Shown: in pieces, positions 16,730-25,921 of the stretch | Position numbering within the stretch: the stretch's first letter is position 1 | Layout: every line of letters begins with the position of its first letter | Source: Lachnospiraceae bacterium | Lineage (GTDB): Bacteria; Bacillota; Clostridia; Lachnospirales; Lachnospiraceae | Direction: 5' to 3' | Assembly: GCA_017461725.1 (NCBI GenBank) | Contig: JAFTXG010000015.1 | Span: forward strand, 1-64,000 | Length of the DNA: 64,000 bases | Notes under the pieces: model-generated | Databases searched by the model: none | Seen by the model: only the letters and a program-made list of their open reading frames with translations | What the model was told of the DNA's origin: nothing | Translations under genes and position numbers: made by a program

Positions 16730-18100
16730 ATGAATATTCTGGTTTTAAACGGCAGCCCCAAGGGCAAATACAGCGTCACCCTGCAGACTGTCCACTATCT
16801 GGAAAAATTATACCCGACCCACAGCTTTGAGATCCTCAATGTGGGCCAGAAGGTAAAAGCGCTGGCGAAGGATTTCTCCCCCGCTGCCGAAGCCATCGAG
16901 CGGGCTGATCTTTTACTTTTTTCCTACCCTGTTTACACGTTCATCGCGCCCTACCAGATGCACCGCTTTATCGAACTTCTGAAGGCCTCAGACATCTCCC
17001 TTGCGGGGCGCTTTGCCACCCAGCTTTCCACCTCCAAGCATTTCTATGATGTGACGGCACACCGCTATATCCAGGACAACTGTCAGGATCTGGGGATGAA
17101 GTTTATCCGCGGTCTGTCCGCCGATATGGACGATCTGCTGACGGATAAAGGCCAGAAGGAGGCCCGCGACTTCTTTGACTATGTGTGCTGGTGCGTGGAG
17201 CACGATCACTGTGAGGCATTGCCGGAAAAACTTCCTGCTCCTAAGCATATGCCGGTCACTGTCCCTGCGGGCACTGCTGATCGGTCTGATCTTGACCATA
17301 TCTGTGCTGAGAAGCCCGGCGACGTGGTGATTCTCACCGACTGGGAGGAGGACAATCACCAGCTCCAGTCCATGATTGACCGTTTCCGCGTGAAGTTCCC
17401 CAGAAAGACCCGGATTGTCAACCTCCGTGAATACAAATTCAACGGCGGCTGTCTCGGCTGCTTCAACTGTGCAGTCTCCGGCAAATGTGTCCACAAGGAC
17501 GGCTTTGATGACTATCTGCGAAACAATATTCAGACCGCTGAGGCCATCGTCATGGCCTTTACCGTCAAGGATCATTCCATGGGCGCGCTGTTCAAGCTCT
17601 ACGATGACCGCCAGTTCTGCAACGGCCACCGCACCGTGACCATGGGAATGCCCATGGGCTATCTGATCAGCGGCGATTACAGCAGAGAATTCAATCTGCA
17701 GATGATCCTCGAGGCCCGCGCTCAGGTGGGCAGCAATTTCCTGGCTGGCGTTGCCACCGACGAATTTGATCCCGACCGCGAGATTGACAAGCTGGCTGAC
17801 ACCCTATCCTACGCGCTGGAGCACACCTATATTCCGCCCCAGAATTTCTACGGCATCGGCGGCATGAAGATCTTCCGTGACCTGATCTGGCTGATGCAGG
17901 GCATGATGAGGGCTGACCACAAATTCTACAAAGCTCACGGGCAGTACGACTTCCCTCAGAAGAAATGGCCTCGGATGCTGGCCATGTATCTGGTGGGGGC
18001 ATTGATCGCCAACCCGAAGCTGAAGGCAAAGGCGGGAAATATGATGAATGAAGGAATGCTGATGCCTTATAAGAAGTTATTTGAGAAAATGGAGAAATAA
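16730..18100 (+). CDS. Tandem flavodoxin-fold NAD(P)H oxidoreductase
   Basis: A 456-residue cytoplasmic protein with two flavodoxin-like halves. The first starts with MNILVLNGSPKGKYSVT, the FMN phosphate loop of NADPH-dependent FMN reductases, and has FSYPVYTF. The second begins near 195 with a degraded loop (VVILTDWEEDNHQ) and carries GGCLGCFNCAVSGKC, a cysteine set typical of iron-sulfur flavoprotein-like NAD(P)H oxidoreductases. The tail contains two amphipathic helices. A quinone or flavin reductase role is likely, the acceptor unknown. The start has GGAGG. The gene is alone and carries the unassigned leader element. Confidence 0.8.
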   Translation: MNILVLNGSPKGKYSVTLQTVHYLEKLYPTHSFEILNVGQKVKALAKDFSPAAEAIERADLLLFSYPVYTFIAPYQMHRFIELLKASDISLAGRFATQLSTSKHFYDVTAHRYIQDNCQDLGMKFIRGLSADMDDLLTDKGQKEARDFFDYVCWCVEHDHCEALPEKLPAPKHMPVTVPAGTADRSDLDHICAEKPGDVVILTDWEEDNHQLQSMIDRFRVKFPRKTRIVNLREYKFNGGCLGCFNCAVSGKCVHKDGFDDYLRNNIQTAEAIVMAFTVKDHSMGALFKLYDDRQFCNGHRTVTMGMPMGYLISGDYSREFNLQMILEARAQVGSNFLAGVATDEFDPDREIDKLADTLSYALEHTYIPPQNFYGIGGMKIFRDLIWLMQGMMRADHKFYKAHGQYDFPQKKWPRMLAMYLVGALIANPKLKAKAGNMMNEGMLMPYKKLFEKMEK

Positions 18101-18137
18101 TGGGCCGCTGAAAAAAGCGGTGCCGATTCGAATATGT

Positions 18138-18284
18138 AAGAGGCTGCACAAAATAAACCCGAGAAACACGCTCTCGCTCCGTCTCGCAACGGATACTAAG
18201 TTCATTCATCGCCTGGAGGCTCGAATTCACTAAGTACTGGCGGTCGGAGAGGGTTTCTCTTTCGTTTATTTTGTGCAGCCTCTT
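18138..18284. repeat. 147-bp imperfect palindrome with 21-bp terminal inverted repeats
   Basis: Perfect 21-bp arms (18138-18158 and 18264-18284; AGAGGCTGCACAAAATAAAC) with a further inner pair GAGAAAC/GTTTCTC (18161-18167, 18253-18259). It lies between convergent genes. The arms share ATAAACCCGAGAA and TCTTTCGTTTATTTT with the element at 61.3 kb. It looks like a small non-autonomous palindromic repeat that could also serve as a terminator. Confidence 0.7.
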
Positions 18285-18333
18285 TCCACTGAAATTATGT
18301 GGCCGTTTTCAAAGCCTCTTCGCTACTACAATC

Positions 18334-18795
18334 TCACTTTCCCACATCCACCCAGCTCTCGAAGCCGGAGTATTTCTCCAGTTCCTCGATGGTCAGCTCA
18401 ATGGCACTGTTACTGCTGCCACAGGCGGGAAACACCGTCTCATACTTTTTCAGGGACTCGTCCAGATACACCGCCACGCCCTCGTTGACGGCGAAGGGAC
18501 ACACTCCGCCCACCGCGTGGCCGATCAGTTCGGCTGCCTCGTCGGGCGTGAGCATCTTAGCCTTTTTGTGGAACTGTGCCTTATATTTTGCATTGTCCAC
18601 TCTGGCATCGCCGGCTGCGACGATGAGAATCGGCTGCTCTCCCACCATGAAGGACAGGGTCTTTGCGATCCGTCCGGGCTCACAGCCCACCGCCTGCGCC
18701 GCCAACTCCACCGTGGCACTGGAGACCGAAAATTCCAGTATTCGTTCCTCTATTCCAAACTGTTTAAAATATGCTCTCACTCTCTCAATCGACAT
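18334..18795 (-). CDS. YbaK/EbsC-family aminoacyl-tRNA deacylase
   Basis: A 153-residue single-domain protein of the YbaK/ProX editing family. The conserved RIAKTLSFMVGEQPILIVAAGD contains the substrate-pocket lysine, and GHAVGGVCPFAV is the family's second signature. Members hydrolyse mischarged tRNA, for example Cys- or Ala-tRNA(Pro), in the cytoplasm. Length is typical. It follows the larger aminopeptidase gene on the same strand by about 95 bases; a linked function is not evident. ATG at 18795 is preceded by GGAGAGAA. Confidence 0.88.
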   Translation of the reverse strand: MSIERVRAYFKQFGIEERILEFSVSSATVELAAQAVGCEPGRIAKTLSFMVGEQPILIVAAGDARVDNAKYKAQFHKKAKMLTPDEAAELIGHAVGGVCPFAVNEGVAVYLDESLKKYETVFPACGSSNSAIELTIEELEKYSGFESWVDVGK

Positions 18796-18889
18796 GATGT
18801 TCTCTCCTTCCGGTCTCTCCTCTGTCTGAGATGAGTCACTGTCCGCTCTATCCAGACGCCCCTAATCAGACTTTCCCACACACCGGCAG

Positions 18890-20989
18890 CTATGCCAGCT
18901 CATCCAGCGCCATATTAAGCTCCTGGGTGCCGGGCAGGACAAATCTGCCGCCCTCAATCAGCGGTATCTGACTGCCGTCAGCGCGGATCACCCGGATACT
19001 TCCCAGCTCGTTGTAGGGCACGGTGATATCGGTGTGGCAATTGAAATATGCCTTACTGTGATCCTCATGGCGCTTCAGCGAGCAGGAGTTTTCTCTCGCG
19101 ATGACTTCTTTCCCATTCGGGTTGTACACCGGCCGCTCCTCCGCATGGCTGTAGCAGGTGTCACCGATGGCAAAATGAGGTCCCATCTTCTCAATAATCA
19201 ATATCTTCAAGCGGCTGATGATGTCGTACTTTTTCGCCATGGCGTATGCCGTGGTGTTGGTGCCAATGGCAAACTCACCCAGGGGCAGCCGATCGTGCTG
19301 GCTCATGATGGAGTCCCGGATCATCTTGCGGCCCACTGCCTCGTCGGGATCGTTCGCGCAGCCATAGTCCACTACAAAACCGTCCTCGAACCGTAGCCAC
19401 AGATCCTGAAAACGGATGGAGCCCAGATAAATATCGCTGACATGGAGAATACCGTCAGTGCCCTCCAGCTGAGGCGAGGTGAACACCTCTCCCAGAGGAA
19501 TGTTTACATCGGCCAGACAGTTCTCAAATCCGGTCTGCTTAGCCGGATCGGCGATGGGCTGCAGTGCCACGCGCAGATCGGTGCGATTTCCGCCTCTTCC
19601 CAGCACCTCCACCGCTACACCCTCATCCAGCGCGTCGATCAGCGTCTGCTGGATCAACTCGTAGCGGCTGCTGTCCAGGGTATTTAAGCGAATCGTCTCC
19701 CGGAAAATCTCCTCATAGTCGGGGCCGATCTCCGGTGTGGGGTAGGAAATAATGGTAAAGCTTCGCTTCTCCGGGTCGATATACTGTTGAACCAGATTCG
19801 CGGACTCCCCGTTGAAGGTCACATACAGCTTCTGCTGTTTCTCGCTCAGGGCACAGACTTCCGGCTTATTTACATAGGCGAAGGGCTCCTCGCCGAAGGT
19901 CTCCATCACCGCAGGGCCTGCATAGCCGGCAGCCAGCTCCTTACACGCCTCGTAAGCCACCTTGAGCATAGCCAGACGGCGGTCCTTGTAGGGCTTATCC
20001 AAAAACAGGGCCAGATCATTGCGGTGGTCATACTCATACTGAGGGTTCGCAATGGCTCCGTAATATCCAATCTTCATATGCTGGCGCTTGTCCGCACCGT
20101 GGACAGGGCTGCGGTACAGAATCACATCCAGCCCCATGGCCGCGAACTGACGGATTGCCTCCCGGACAACCCGCTCAAAGCCCAGTCTGAACCGCACCTC
20201 CACCGATGTTTTCTCTGACAGATCAATGCCCGCCAGAACAAAGCCTTTACGGTACCCTTCCGTGTAGGTGGACGCCATCTCCCGGATAGTCTCCTCGGGA
20301 AGGCCATTCAGATATGCGGCGGTCTTCAACTCGTTATCGGAAACATATTCGCCGTAACGGTACAGGTAGCGCAGATCATTCAGATCGCTCTCCATAATAA
20401 TGTCCTTCGCAAAGGTGAGGGTGGGATCAAGCAGCTCATGGACACGGATCTCCGCCTTATCGTCGCTGTAATCGCTGACATAGTAGTAGACCGTCTCCTT
20501 GACCTGAGCTTCCAGCGCCTCGCAGGTCATCTCTCCGGACGCCTCCAGCTCAAACCAATTATAAAGTTCAATAAACAACTCACAGCAGATCGCAATATCT
20601 GCCAGCCGATATTCGTAGGCGTAGACGACCATGCCTCTCAGCTCAGCCGCCACAAACGCCATGCGCTGTCCCAAAGACTTGCCAAACCACTCTGCAGTTT
20701 TCGCCGGGTTGGCCGGGCTATTCTCATAGTTCTCCGGCAGAATATCCCCGTACAAATCGCGGTTCAGCTTCTGCAGCTGCTCCAGCGAATAGCCTGCCAG
20801 CCGGTCCGCACCGATCAGCTCCACCAGTTCCTCGATCTGGCCGACAAAACCGGCAAGCGCACCAAAATACAGTGCTGCCCCGCCGCTTAAGCCCACGCAC
20901 TCTCTAATCTCCTTTATCCGTTCAAAGGCCAGCTCCAATCGCTCAGACACAGCCTCATTTTTCTCACGGTAACGCTCACGATAATCCAT
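18890..20989 (-). CDS. M29-like aminopeptidase with long N-terminal extension
   Basis: A 699-residue protein. The C-terminal 430 residues resemble the thermophilic aminopeptidase (M29) family: LRVALQPIADP, GEVFTSPQLEGTDGILHV, then LGEFAIGTNT and IIEKMGPHFAIGDTC near 575-625, with acidic and His residues placed as metal ligands (YSHAEE). The N-terminal 230 residues are helical and not found in classic M29 enzymes, so total length is about 1.7 times usual. Expected activity is removal of N-terminal residues in the cytoplasm with a metal cofactor. ATG at 20989 is preceded by AAAAGGAGAATTT. Confidence 0.82.
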   Translation of the reverse strand: MDYRERYREKNEAVSERLELAFERIKEIRECVGLSGGAALYFGALAGFVGQIEELVELIGADRLAGYSLEQLQKLNRDLYGDILPENYENSPANPAKTAEWFGKSLGQRMAFVAAELRGMVVYAYEYRLADIAICCELFIELYNWFELEASGEMTCEALEAQVKETVYYYVSDYSDDKAEIRVHELLDPTLTFAKDIIMESDLNDLRYLYRYGEYVSDNELKTAAYLNGLPEETIREMASTYTEGYRKGFVLAGIDLSEKTSVEVRFRLGFERVVREAIRQFAAMGLDVILYRSPVHGADKRQHMKIGYYGAIANPQYEYDHRNDLALFLDKPYKDRRLAMLKVAYEACKELAAGYAGPAVMETFGEEPFAYVNKPEVCALSEKQQKLYVTFNGESANLVQQYIDPEKRSFTIISYPTPEIGPDYEEIFRETIRLNTLDSSRYELIQQTLIDALDEGVAVEVLGRGGNRTDLRVALQPIADPAKQTGFENCLADVNIPLGEVFTSPQLEGTDGILHVSDIYLGSIRFQDLWLRFEDGFVVDYGCANDPDEAVGRKMIRDSIMSQHDRLPLGEFAIGTNTTAYAMAKKYDIISRLKILIIEKMGPHFAIGDTCYSHAEERPVYNPNGKEVIARENSCSLKRHEDHSKAYFNCHTDITVPYNELGSIRVIRADGSQIPLIEGGRFVLPGTQELNMALDELA

Positions 20990-21086
20990 AAATTCTCCTT
21001 TTCGCTGTCTCCGGCCAACATACAGACTTCACCGGACAGCACACTTTATCACACGATCTGCTCCGCCAAAACGCAGCCGTTCCGGA

Positions 21087-21416
21087 TTACATACTCAGCA
21101 CCACGCCCAGCCCGTAGATCAATATCATCACACCGATCATGCCCCGGTTCATCCAAACTGCTACTTTGTTAATCTTCAGTCTGCGGCCGGTCTGGGCCTG
21201 CCCCCATTTGGAGAGCCGAATCGCCAGCCCGTTGAACACAATGATCCCCACTCCGGCAAAGGCTGCCCACAACGGCAGCTCACCCGAGGTGCCGGCGGCC
21301 ATCCCGATGAGCATAAAGAGCCCGATCACCGTCAGCCCGAACATGAATGCACTGATATATCCGGTAATTTTGATATCTATTTTTTCCGCCAGTTTTGTCT
21401 TAAATGCTTTCCACAC
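21087..21416 (-). CDS. Small membrane protein of unknown function
   Basis: A 109-residue protein with three probable membrane spans (about 19-41, 48-66 and 90-108). The short first segment MWKAFKTKLAEKIDIKIT is amphipathic and basic; a positively charged loop (QAQTGRRLKINK) separates spans two and three. No family was recognised. It lies between the MATE transporter and the aminopeptidase on the same strand. The reading frame is supported by a ribosome site (GGGAGTG) before ATG at 21416 and by a clear hydrophobic pattern. Confidence 0.65.
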   Translation of the reverse strand: MWKAFKTKLAEKIDIKITGYISAFMFGLTVIGLFMLIGMAAGTSGELPLWAAFAGVGIIVFNGLAIRLSKWGQAQTGRRLKINKVAVWMNRGMIGVMILIYGLGVVLSM

Positions 21417-21445
21417 AGCGATAAATCACTCCCGATTTGCTATTA

Positions 21446-22819
21446 TTATATCTTTATCTTTGTCCACTTACCGGAACGATATCTGAGATAAGTTCCCAGC
21501 AGTCGGGCGCCCTGATCGACCATGATGCCGCACCACACACCCAACAGACCAAGCTCGCATACATAGGCAAGCAGATAAGCCGACGCAGGTCGAAGCACTG
21601 CCACCGAAATACATCCGATGACCATGACGTAGACCATATCTCCCGCGCCGCGCAGACAACCGGTAAACACAACCTGTGACATCTGGAACAGACAAATCAC
21701 GATCAACATCCTGGCAATCATCACACCATACTCAATGATGACCTCCTCCGCAAAGAACAGGCTGAAGATCGTCCGCCCGCCAAGCAGAAAGATCACTGAC
21801 ATGACTGCGGAAAGGCACAGCGCGAAGCGGTGACAGATACCTGCGTAGGTTTTCGCCATCTCCGGCTTTTCCTCACCAAGACTCTTGCCGATCAATGCCA
21901 CTGCCGCCACAGAAAATCCATCCCCCAGCGCAAATGTCAGACTCATCAGATTCATACCAACCTGATGGGCCGCAAATGCGTCCGTTCCCATATCAGCGGC
22001 AAACATGGCCGTCAACAGAAAACCGATACGCACCAAAAACTGCTCCATCAGCTCACTGCCAAACAGTTTTCCCATGGAGCCGAGCTGATCTGCCGCAAAG
22101 CCGATCCTCTTTTTCACTGCATAAATCAGACTGACAAAGCTCTCTTTTTTCAGGACGGAGAGAATACTCATCAAACAGGCAACCGCCGTTCCGAACACGG
22201 TAGCGATGGCCGCTCCGGCTACACCCAAAGCGGGAAATCCCAGATGCCCCTCGATCAACAGATAGTTTCCGATCACATTCACCACATTTGCGGTCACATT
22301 GGTTCGCATGGCGATCTTTGTATTTCCCACACCTCGCTGAGCCGCATTGATGGCCAGCTGTATACTGTTAAAAATCATTCCACCCATAATAATGCGGAAA
22401 TAGGTCACCGCATATTCATGCGTATCCGGCTGAGAACCCACAAACCGCATGATCGGCTCGGCATACATGACGCAGAGGATACTCACGATAATGCTGCCCA
22501 CCACCGTAAAAATCAGTCCCATCATCATGATGCTGTTCGCCTTGTCCCGGTCTTTCTGGCCAAACCGGCGGGCAACCAGCGCTGAGATTGCAATCTTCAG
22601 CGCAAGAAAGGGTGCAAGCCCGATAAATTTAGGCTGAGTAGTCAATCCCACTGCGGCTACCGCTGCAGAATTCAGATTACTCACCATGTAAGTATCCACG
22701 ATACCGGCTAACGCAACAAAAAAAGATTCCAACGCTGACGGCCAGGCGACACTGACCACCTTTTGGATATCCCTCTTCTCGAATCGTTTTTTGGTTTTCT
22801 TTTCCGTCTGTATGTCCAT
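21446..22819 (-). CDS. MATE-family efflux transporter
   Basis: A 457-residue inner-membrane protein with about 12 spans arranged in two similar halves. The opening VVSVAWPSALESFFVALAGI and the repeated QxxxN and G-rich segments (FIGLAPFLALKIAISALVARRFG) are typical of the MATE (DinF/NorM) family. Members expel drugs or cationic metabolites by proton or sodium antiport. Start at 22819 is chosen for GGGGAGAAGAG upstream; an in-frame GTG 18 bases earlier overlaps it. The C-terminus is basic. Nothing nearby shows the substrate. Confidence 0.92.
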   Translation of the reverse strand: MDIQTEKKTKKRFEKRDIQKVVSVAWPSALESFFVALAGIVDTYMVSNLNSAAVAAVGLTTQPKFIGLAPFLALKIAISALVARRFGQKDRDKANSIMMMGLIFTVVGSIIVSILCVMYAEPIMRFVGSQPDTHEYAVTYFRIIMGGMIFNSIQLAINAAQRGVGNTKIAMRTNVTANVVNVIGNYLLIEGHLGFPALGVAGAAIATVFGTAVACLMSILSVLKKESFVSLIYAVKKRIGFAADQLGSMGKLFGSELMEQFLVRIGFLLTAMFAADMGTDAFAAHQVGMNLMSLTFALGDGFSVAAVALIGKSLGEEKPEMAKTYAGICHRFALCLSAVMSVIFLLGGRTIFSLFFAEEVIIEYGVMIARMLIVICLFQMSQVVFTGCLRGAGDMVYVMVIGCISVAVLRPASAYLLAYVCELGLLGVWCGIMVDQGARLLGTYLRYRSGKWTKIKI

Positions 22820-23004
22820 ATCTCTTCTCCCCAGCACACTGTGTAGTCTGTTACATCAGTATCCACCACAAATCGAAATGGTTACCCCTTTATGATAGTC
22901 TCATTTCTCCTGTCCGTCAAGCTAAACTTTTGCCTTAAATCGAGACGACCCGAAGAACTCGGGTCCGTTTGGGGATCCGCATTCTCCGGGTCACTTTATC
23001 GTCA

Positions 23005-24198
23005 TTATTCGGTTACAACCGCGATCTCTTCCAGATAACGGTTCACTGCAAGGGTCATCGCGCCCTGACTGAGGTAGCCCTCGCCGTAGGCCTCAACCGC
23101 ATCGGCCAACTCCTCCTCCGCGTATCCCAGACCGGAAATGAAGTTCATTCTGTCCTGCTCGGTATAGGTCAGACCTCTCTCCTCGTAAATCGCCTGACAC
23201 AGCATGGCGTACACTGCATCCTGGCTGGCGTTGTACTCGATCGCCTCCATCACATCCTCCGCAGTCATTCCGTAATACTGCTCATAGAACGTCTCCATAT
23301 CCGTCCACATATACTGTCCGTACATTTCATAGTAGCTCTCGTTTACGCTCAGGAACTCCTGCTGATAGAAATAAGTGGTCATATCCACCAGATTCTCAGC
23401 ATATTTTTGGGGGAGTTCATTGATCTCGGAATTACCGGAAAGCGTATACCAGATGATCGAATTGAACGTATCATCAAACAGTACCTGACGAGCCTTCTCT
23501 CTATACTCCTCCACCGTTGTGCAGCCCTCCACATTCTCAGCCACCAACTCATCGGTTATCTCCAGCTGATACACGCCCAGAATCGTGACCTCGAACACGG
23601 CATCCTTGCCGTTCAGTGCTTCATTGCCGTAATTCTCGGGGAAAGTCACCTCCACGAGCACCTCATCCCCCACCGACTTGCCGACCAGCTGGTCCTCAAA
23701 GTCGTCGATATAAGTGCCGGAGCCCAGTGTCAGAGAAGTGCCCTCCTCGCCGGTGCTTCCACCTTCAAATGCCACATCGTCCACCTTTCCCACATACCGG
23801 ATCTGGACCGTGTCACCATCCTCGGCAACAACACCTGCCTCGGTATTCAGCTCCCGGTGACTAGAGAGATACCCCTCCATCAATTCCAGAATCTCTTCCT
23901 CGGAAGGCTCCACGTCCTCAGCCTTAAACTGAAGGTTTTCCTCCAGATTACAGAGCTTTACATAGTCTTCGATATCAATATTTTTGATCATACCATCTTT
24001 CGTCAGATATTTGCTGAACTTCAGCGTCTCCGGGGCATTTGCCTCGTCGTTTGAGCGCTTGATCACCACAGCCGCTACCACCACCAGAATAACTGCCAGC
24101 GCGATCCCGCCGATGAGCAGTACCTTCTTTTTCACCGCCTGCCTTTTTTTTGCCTGGGCTTTTTTCTGTCTTGCCAGTGCTTTGTTTTCTTTTTTCAT
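23005..24198 (-). CDS. Membrane-anchored trigger factor-like peptidyl-prolyl isomerase
   Basis: A 397-residue protein with a highly basic N-terminus, one membrane anchor (about 25-46) and an extracellular part. Residues about 125-210 form an FKBP-type isomerase domain as in trigger factor (GDTVQIRYVGKVDDVAF, SLTLGSGTYIDDFEDQLVG). The remaining acidic, helical region resembles the trigger factor C-terminal chaperone arms. It lacks the ribosome-binding N-terminal domain, so it is likely an exported foldase. A weak hairpin (ACCCGA/TCGGGT, 22948-22964) downstream may end transcription. It is followed, on the upstream side, by rhomboid with six bases between. Confidence 0.85.
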   Translation of the reverse strand: MKKENKALARQKKAQAKKRQAVKKKVLLIGGIALAVILVVVAAVVIKRSNDEANAPETLKFSKYLTKDGMIKNIDIEDYVKLCNLEENLQFKAEDVEPSEEEILELMEGYLSSHRELNTEAGVVAEDGDTVQIRYVGKVDDVAFEGGSTGEEGTSLTLGSGTYIDDFEDQLVGKSVGDEVLVEVTFPENYGNEALNGKDAVFEVTILGVYQLEITDELVAENVEGCTTVEEYREKARQVLFDDTFNSIIWYTLSGNSEINELPQKYAENLVDMTTYFYQQEFLSVNESYYEMYGQYMWTDMETFYEQYYGMTAEDVMEAIEYNASQDAVYAMLCQAIYEERGLTYTEQDRMNFISGLGYAEEELADAVEAYGEGYLSQGAMTLAVNRYLEEIAVVTE

Positions 24199-24204
24199 CG
24201 CTGT

Positions 24205-24783
24205 TTATCTCCTTTTACTTCCGTTATTTAACGCCATTCCGAAAATCGCGCCGCACACGCCGCCCACAATATGAGTAAGCTGTGAAATATTATCTGACAC
24301 GGTCAGTCCGTCCACAACCTCGCCGCCCAGATAGATCGCCGCCACCAGAATCAGTGTCAGCGGGATACAGTTTTGCCTCATGCTGGCCAGTGAGGACAGC
24401 AGGATCAACATATAGACAATACCGCTGGCCCCCAGCAGTGCCGCATTGGGGAACAGTGCCACATGCATGATACCGGACACCAGAGCCGTCAGAAGAATCA
24501 TCTCCAGCAGATTGAAACTGCCGTATTTCTCCTCCAGCATGGGACCTACCACAAGCATCATCAGAATATTTCCGGCATAATGACTCCAGCTGCTATGTCC
24601 CAGCACATGTCCGAAAAACCGCAGATACGTCAGCGGATTTTTCCAGGAGGAGCGATACACACTGAACAGCAGTGCGTTCGCACTTCCGTTTGTCAGGTCA
24701 TTCAGCCACAGCACCAAAAGCGACACCAGCGCAAAGGTCAAAATAACCGGGGAATTATACTGAAACCGTCTCAATAATCTCAT
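24205..24783 (-). CDS. Rhomboid-family intramembrane serine protease
   Basis: A 192-residue polytopic membrane protein. Rhomboid features are present: H68-x-x-x-N72 in HSSWSHYAGN on the second span, GASG (118-121) with the nucleophile S120, and H171 in the last span, which complete the catalytic dyad. It has about six spans. Members cleave membrane substrates within the bilayer. It directly precedes the foldase gene (6 bases) and follows the barstar-like gene, so these may be one transcription unit. Substrates are unknown. Confidence 0.88.
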   Translation of the reverse strand: MRLLRRFQYNSPVILTFALVSLLVLWLNDLTNGSANALLFSVYRSSWKNPLTYLRFFGHVLGHSSWSHYAGNILMMLVVGPMLEEKYGSFNLLEMILLTALVSGIMHVALFPNAALLGASGIVYMLILLSSLASMRQNCIPLTLILVAAIYLGGEVVDGLTVSDNISQLTHIVGGVCGAIFGMALNNGSKRR

Positions 24784-24798
24784 TCCTCTTCTCCCTCT

Positions 24799-25077
24799 TT
24801 ATGTTAATTCAACACTGAGACAGCAATTGTCCTCAGCCGCCTCCCGAAACACGCGGAGCACCTGCCGGCCAAACCAGCCAAAGCCTTCCAGCTTTTCTCC
24901 GCCCTTCAGCACGATCTGTGTGGGGCAGCTGATCTCCGTCAGCACATCGTACAGCGCATCGAAATTATTGCCGTAATGATCCGGAAAGCACATCTGCTCC
25001 CGCAGATACGGATGAAGGGATTCTCTGTCTGTCATCCTCTCTGCGTCCAGAACGATCACCTTTTTTCTACCATCCAT
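24799..25077 (-). CDS. Barstar-family ribonuclease inhibitor
   Basis: A 92-residue acidic protein. The segment FPDHYGNNFDALYDVLTE is the barstar signature, with the aspartate and helix that block the ribonuclease active site, and IVLKGGEKL and the following helix complete the fold. It is encoded right after the barnase-like gene, whose stop codon overlaps its ribosome site (GGAGGATTGATC). ATG at 25077 is chosen over the TTG at 25083. It should bind and silence the barnase-like ribonuclease inside the cell before export, as barstar does for barnase. Confidence 0.9.
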   Translation of the reverse strand: MDGRKKVIVLDAERMTDRESLHPYLREQMCFPDHYGNNFDALYDVLTEISCPTQIVLKGGEKLEGFGWFGRQVLRVFREAAEDNCCLSVELT

Positions 25078-25079
25078 GA

Positions 25080-25742
25080 TCAATCCTCCTCCGGATAGAT
25101 CAGTTCAAATGACTCGTAATGATCCTCCGTGTAATAGATCAGGCCATCGTTTGAGAACACGATACGCTTTGCCCCGCGGCTGCTCGCATACAGTGTATCG
25201 ATGTCACACTCCTTATAAGTACGCCCTTTCGCCTCCGGAAGCAGTCCCTCATAATTTCCAAACCGGTCTCCGCCGATACACATGCCCGGCGCAAACGGTT
25301 CCAGGGAACCGCCCTCCCAGCCAAGCTTTCGCGCCTCACTCTTAGTCATAAAGTTGTCCGGCAGCTCTCCGTAGAGGTAGATATACAATGCCACATCCTC
25401 CATGGACGTGTAAACACCGTCCGGATCGATGTACAGTTCCGGCGACTCCGTCCCCCAAATATCACTTTCGGTCTCCGGTGTCTCCTGAGATTTTGTCTCC
25501 TCCGTCTCCGTATCCGGCTCAGGCAGCTCAGTCTCCGCCTCGGTCTCCGCTGCCGTGGCCCTCTCGTCCACATCATCTGGACGCTCTGTGGGAACAGCCG
25601 CCTCCGTGCGAACTTCACTGTCTTTATTATCTGAAGTCTGCTGATCGCCTCCGAAATCAAAGAAATTCAGTACGACACTCAGCACCAGAACCACAAGGAC
25701 GGTGAGCAGACTGCGCATATACTTTTTCAGGGTTTTCTTCAT
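25080..25742 (-). CDS. Barnase-like secreted or membrane-tethered ribonuclease
   Basis: A 220-residue protein. A basic N-terminus and a hydrophobic segment (about 11-27) act as a signal or anchor. A Glu/Thr/Pro-rich linker (about 45-100) follows. The C-terminal 110 residues are a barnase/N1 ribonuclease domain, with GGDRFGNYEGLLP and the catalytic set E178, R189, R193 and H208, at spacings that agree with barnase E73, R83, R87 and H102. It would cut RNA outside the cell or in rivals. Immunity is from the barstar gene directly downstream. The long linker and lack of a clear signal-peptidase site leave open whether it remains membrane-bound. Confidence 0.87.
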   Translation of the reverse strand: MKKTLKKYMRSLLTVLVVLVLSVVLNFFDFGGDQQTSDNKDSEVRTEAAVPTERPDDVDERATAAETEAETELPEPDTETEETKSQETPETESDIWGTESPELYIDPDGVYTSMEDVALYIYLYGELPDNFMTKSEARKLGWEGGSLEPFAPGMCIGGDRFGNYEGLLPEAKGRTYKECDIDTLYASSRGAKRIVFSNDGLIYYTEDHYESFELIYPEED

Positions 25743-25780
25743 CTTTCCGTTTATTTCCTTCTCACTGAAATTTCATAGTA

Positions 25781-25809
25781 ATGATACCGAAAACCCCGCT
25801 CCTTGTCAA
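25781..25809 (-). promoter_or_regulatory. Promoter of the barnase/barstar unit
   Basis: TTGACA (25804-25809), a 17-bp spacer and TATCAT (25781-25786) on the minus strand, 39 bases before the barnase-like start codon. Confidence 0.65.
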
Positions 25810-25874
25810 GTGAAGCTACTGTGAAATATCATCCACGGCTCACTGTACCCCTTTTAATTTTCCGACAAAAACAG

Positions 25875-25903
25875 TTGACAATCTGCTCTCCTTGATATAT
25901 GAT
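25875..25903 (+). promoter_or_regulatory. Promoter of the aldolase-like gene
   Basis: TTGACA (25875-25880), a 17-bp spacer and TATGAT (25898-25903) on the plus strand, followed by the palindromes at 25922-25950. Confidence 0.75.
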
Positions 25904-25921
25904 GTACCCATGCACTTTCAC

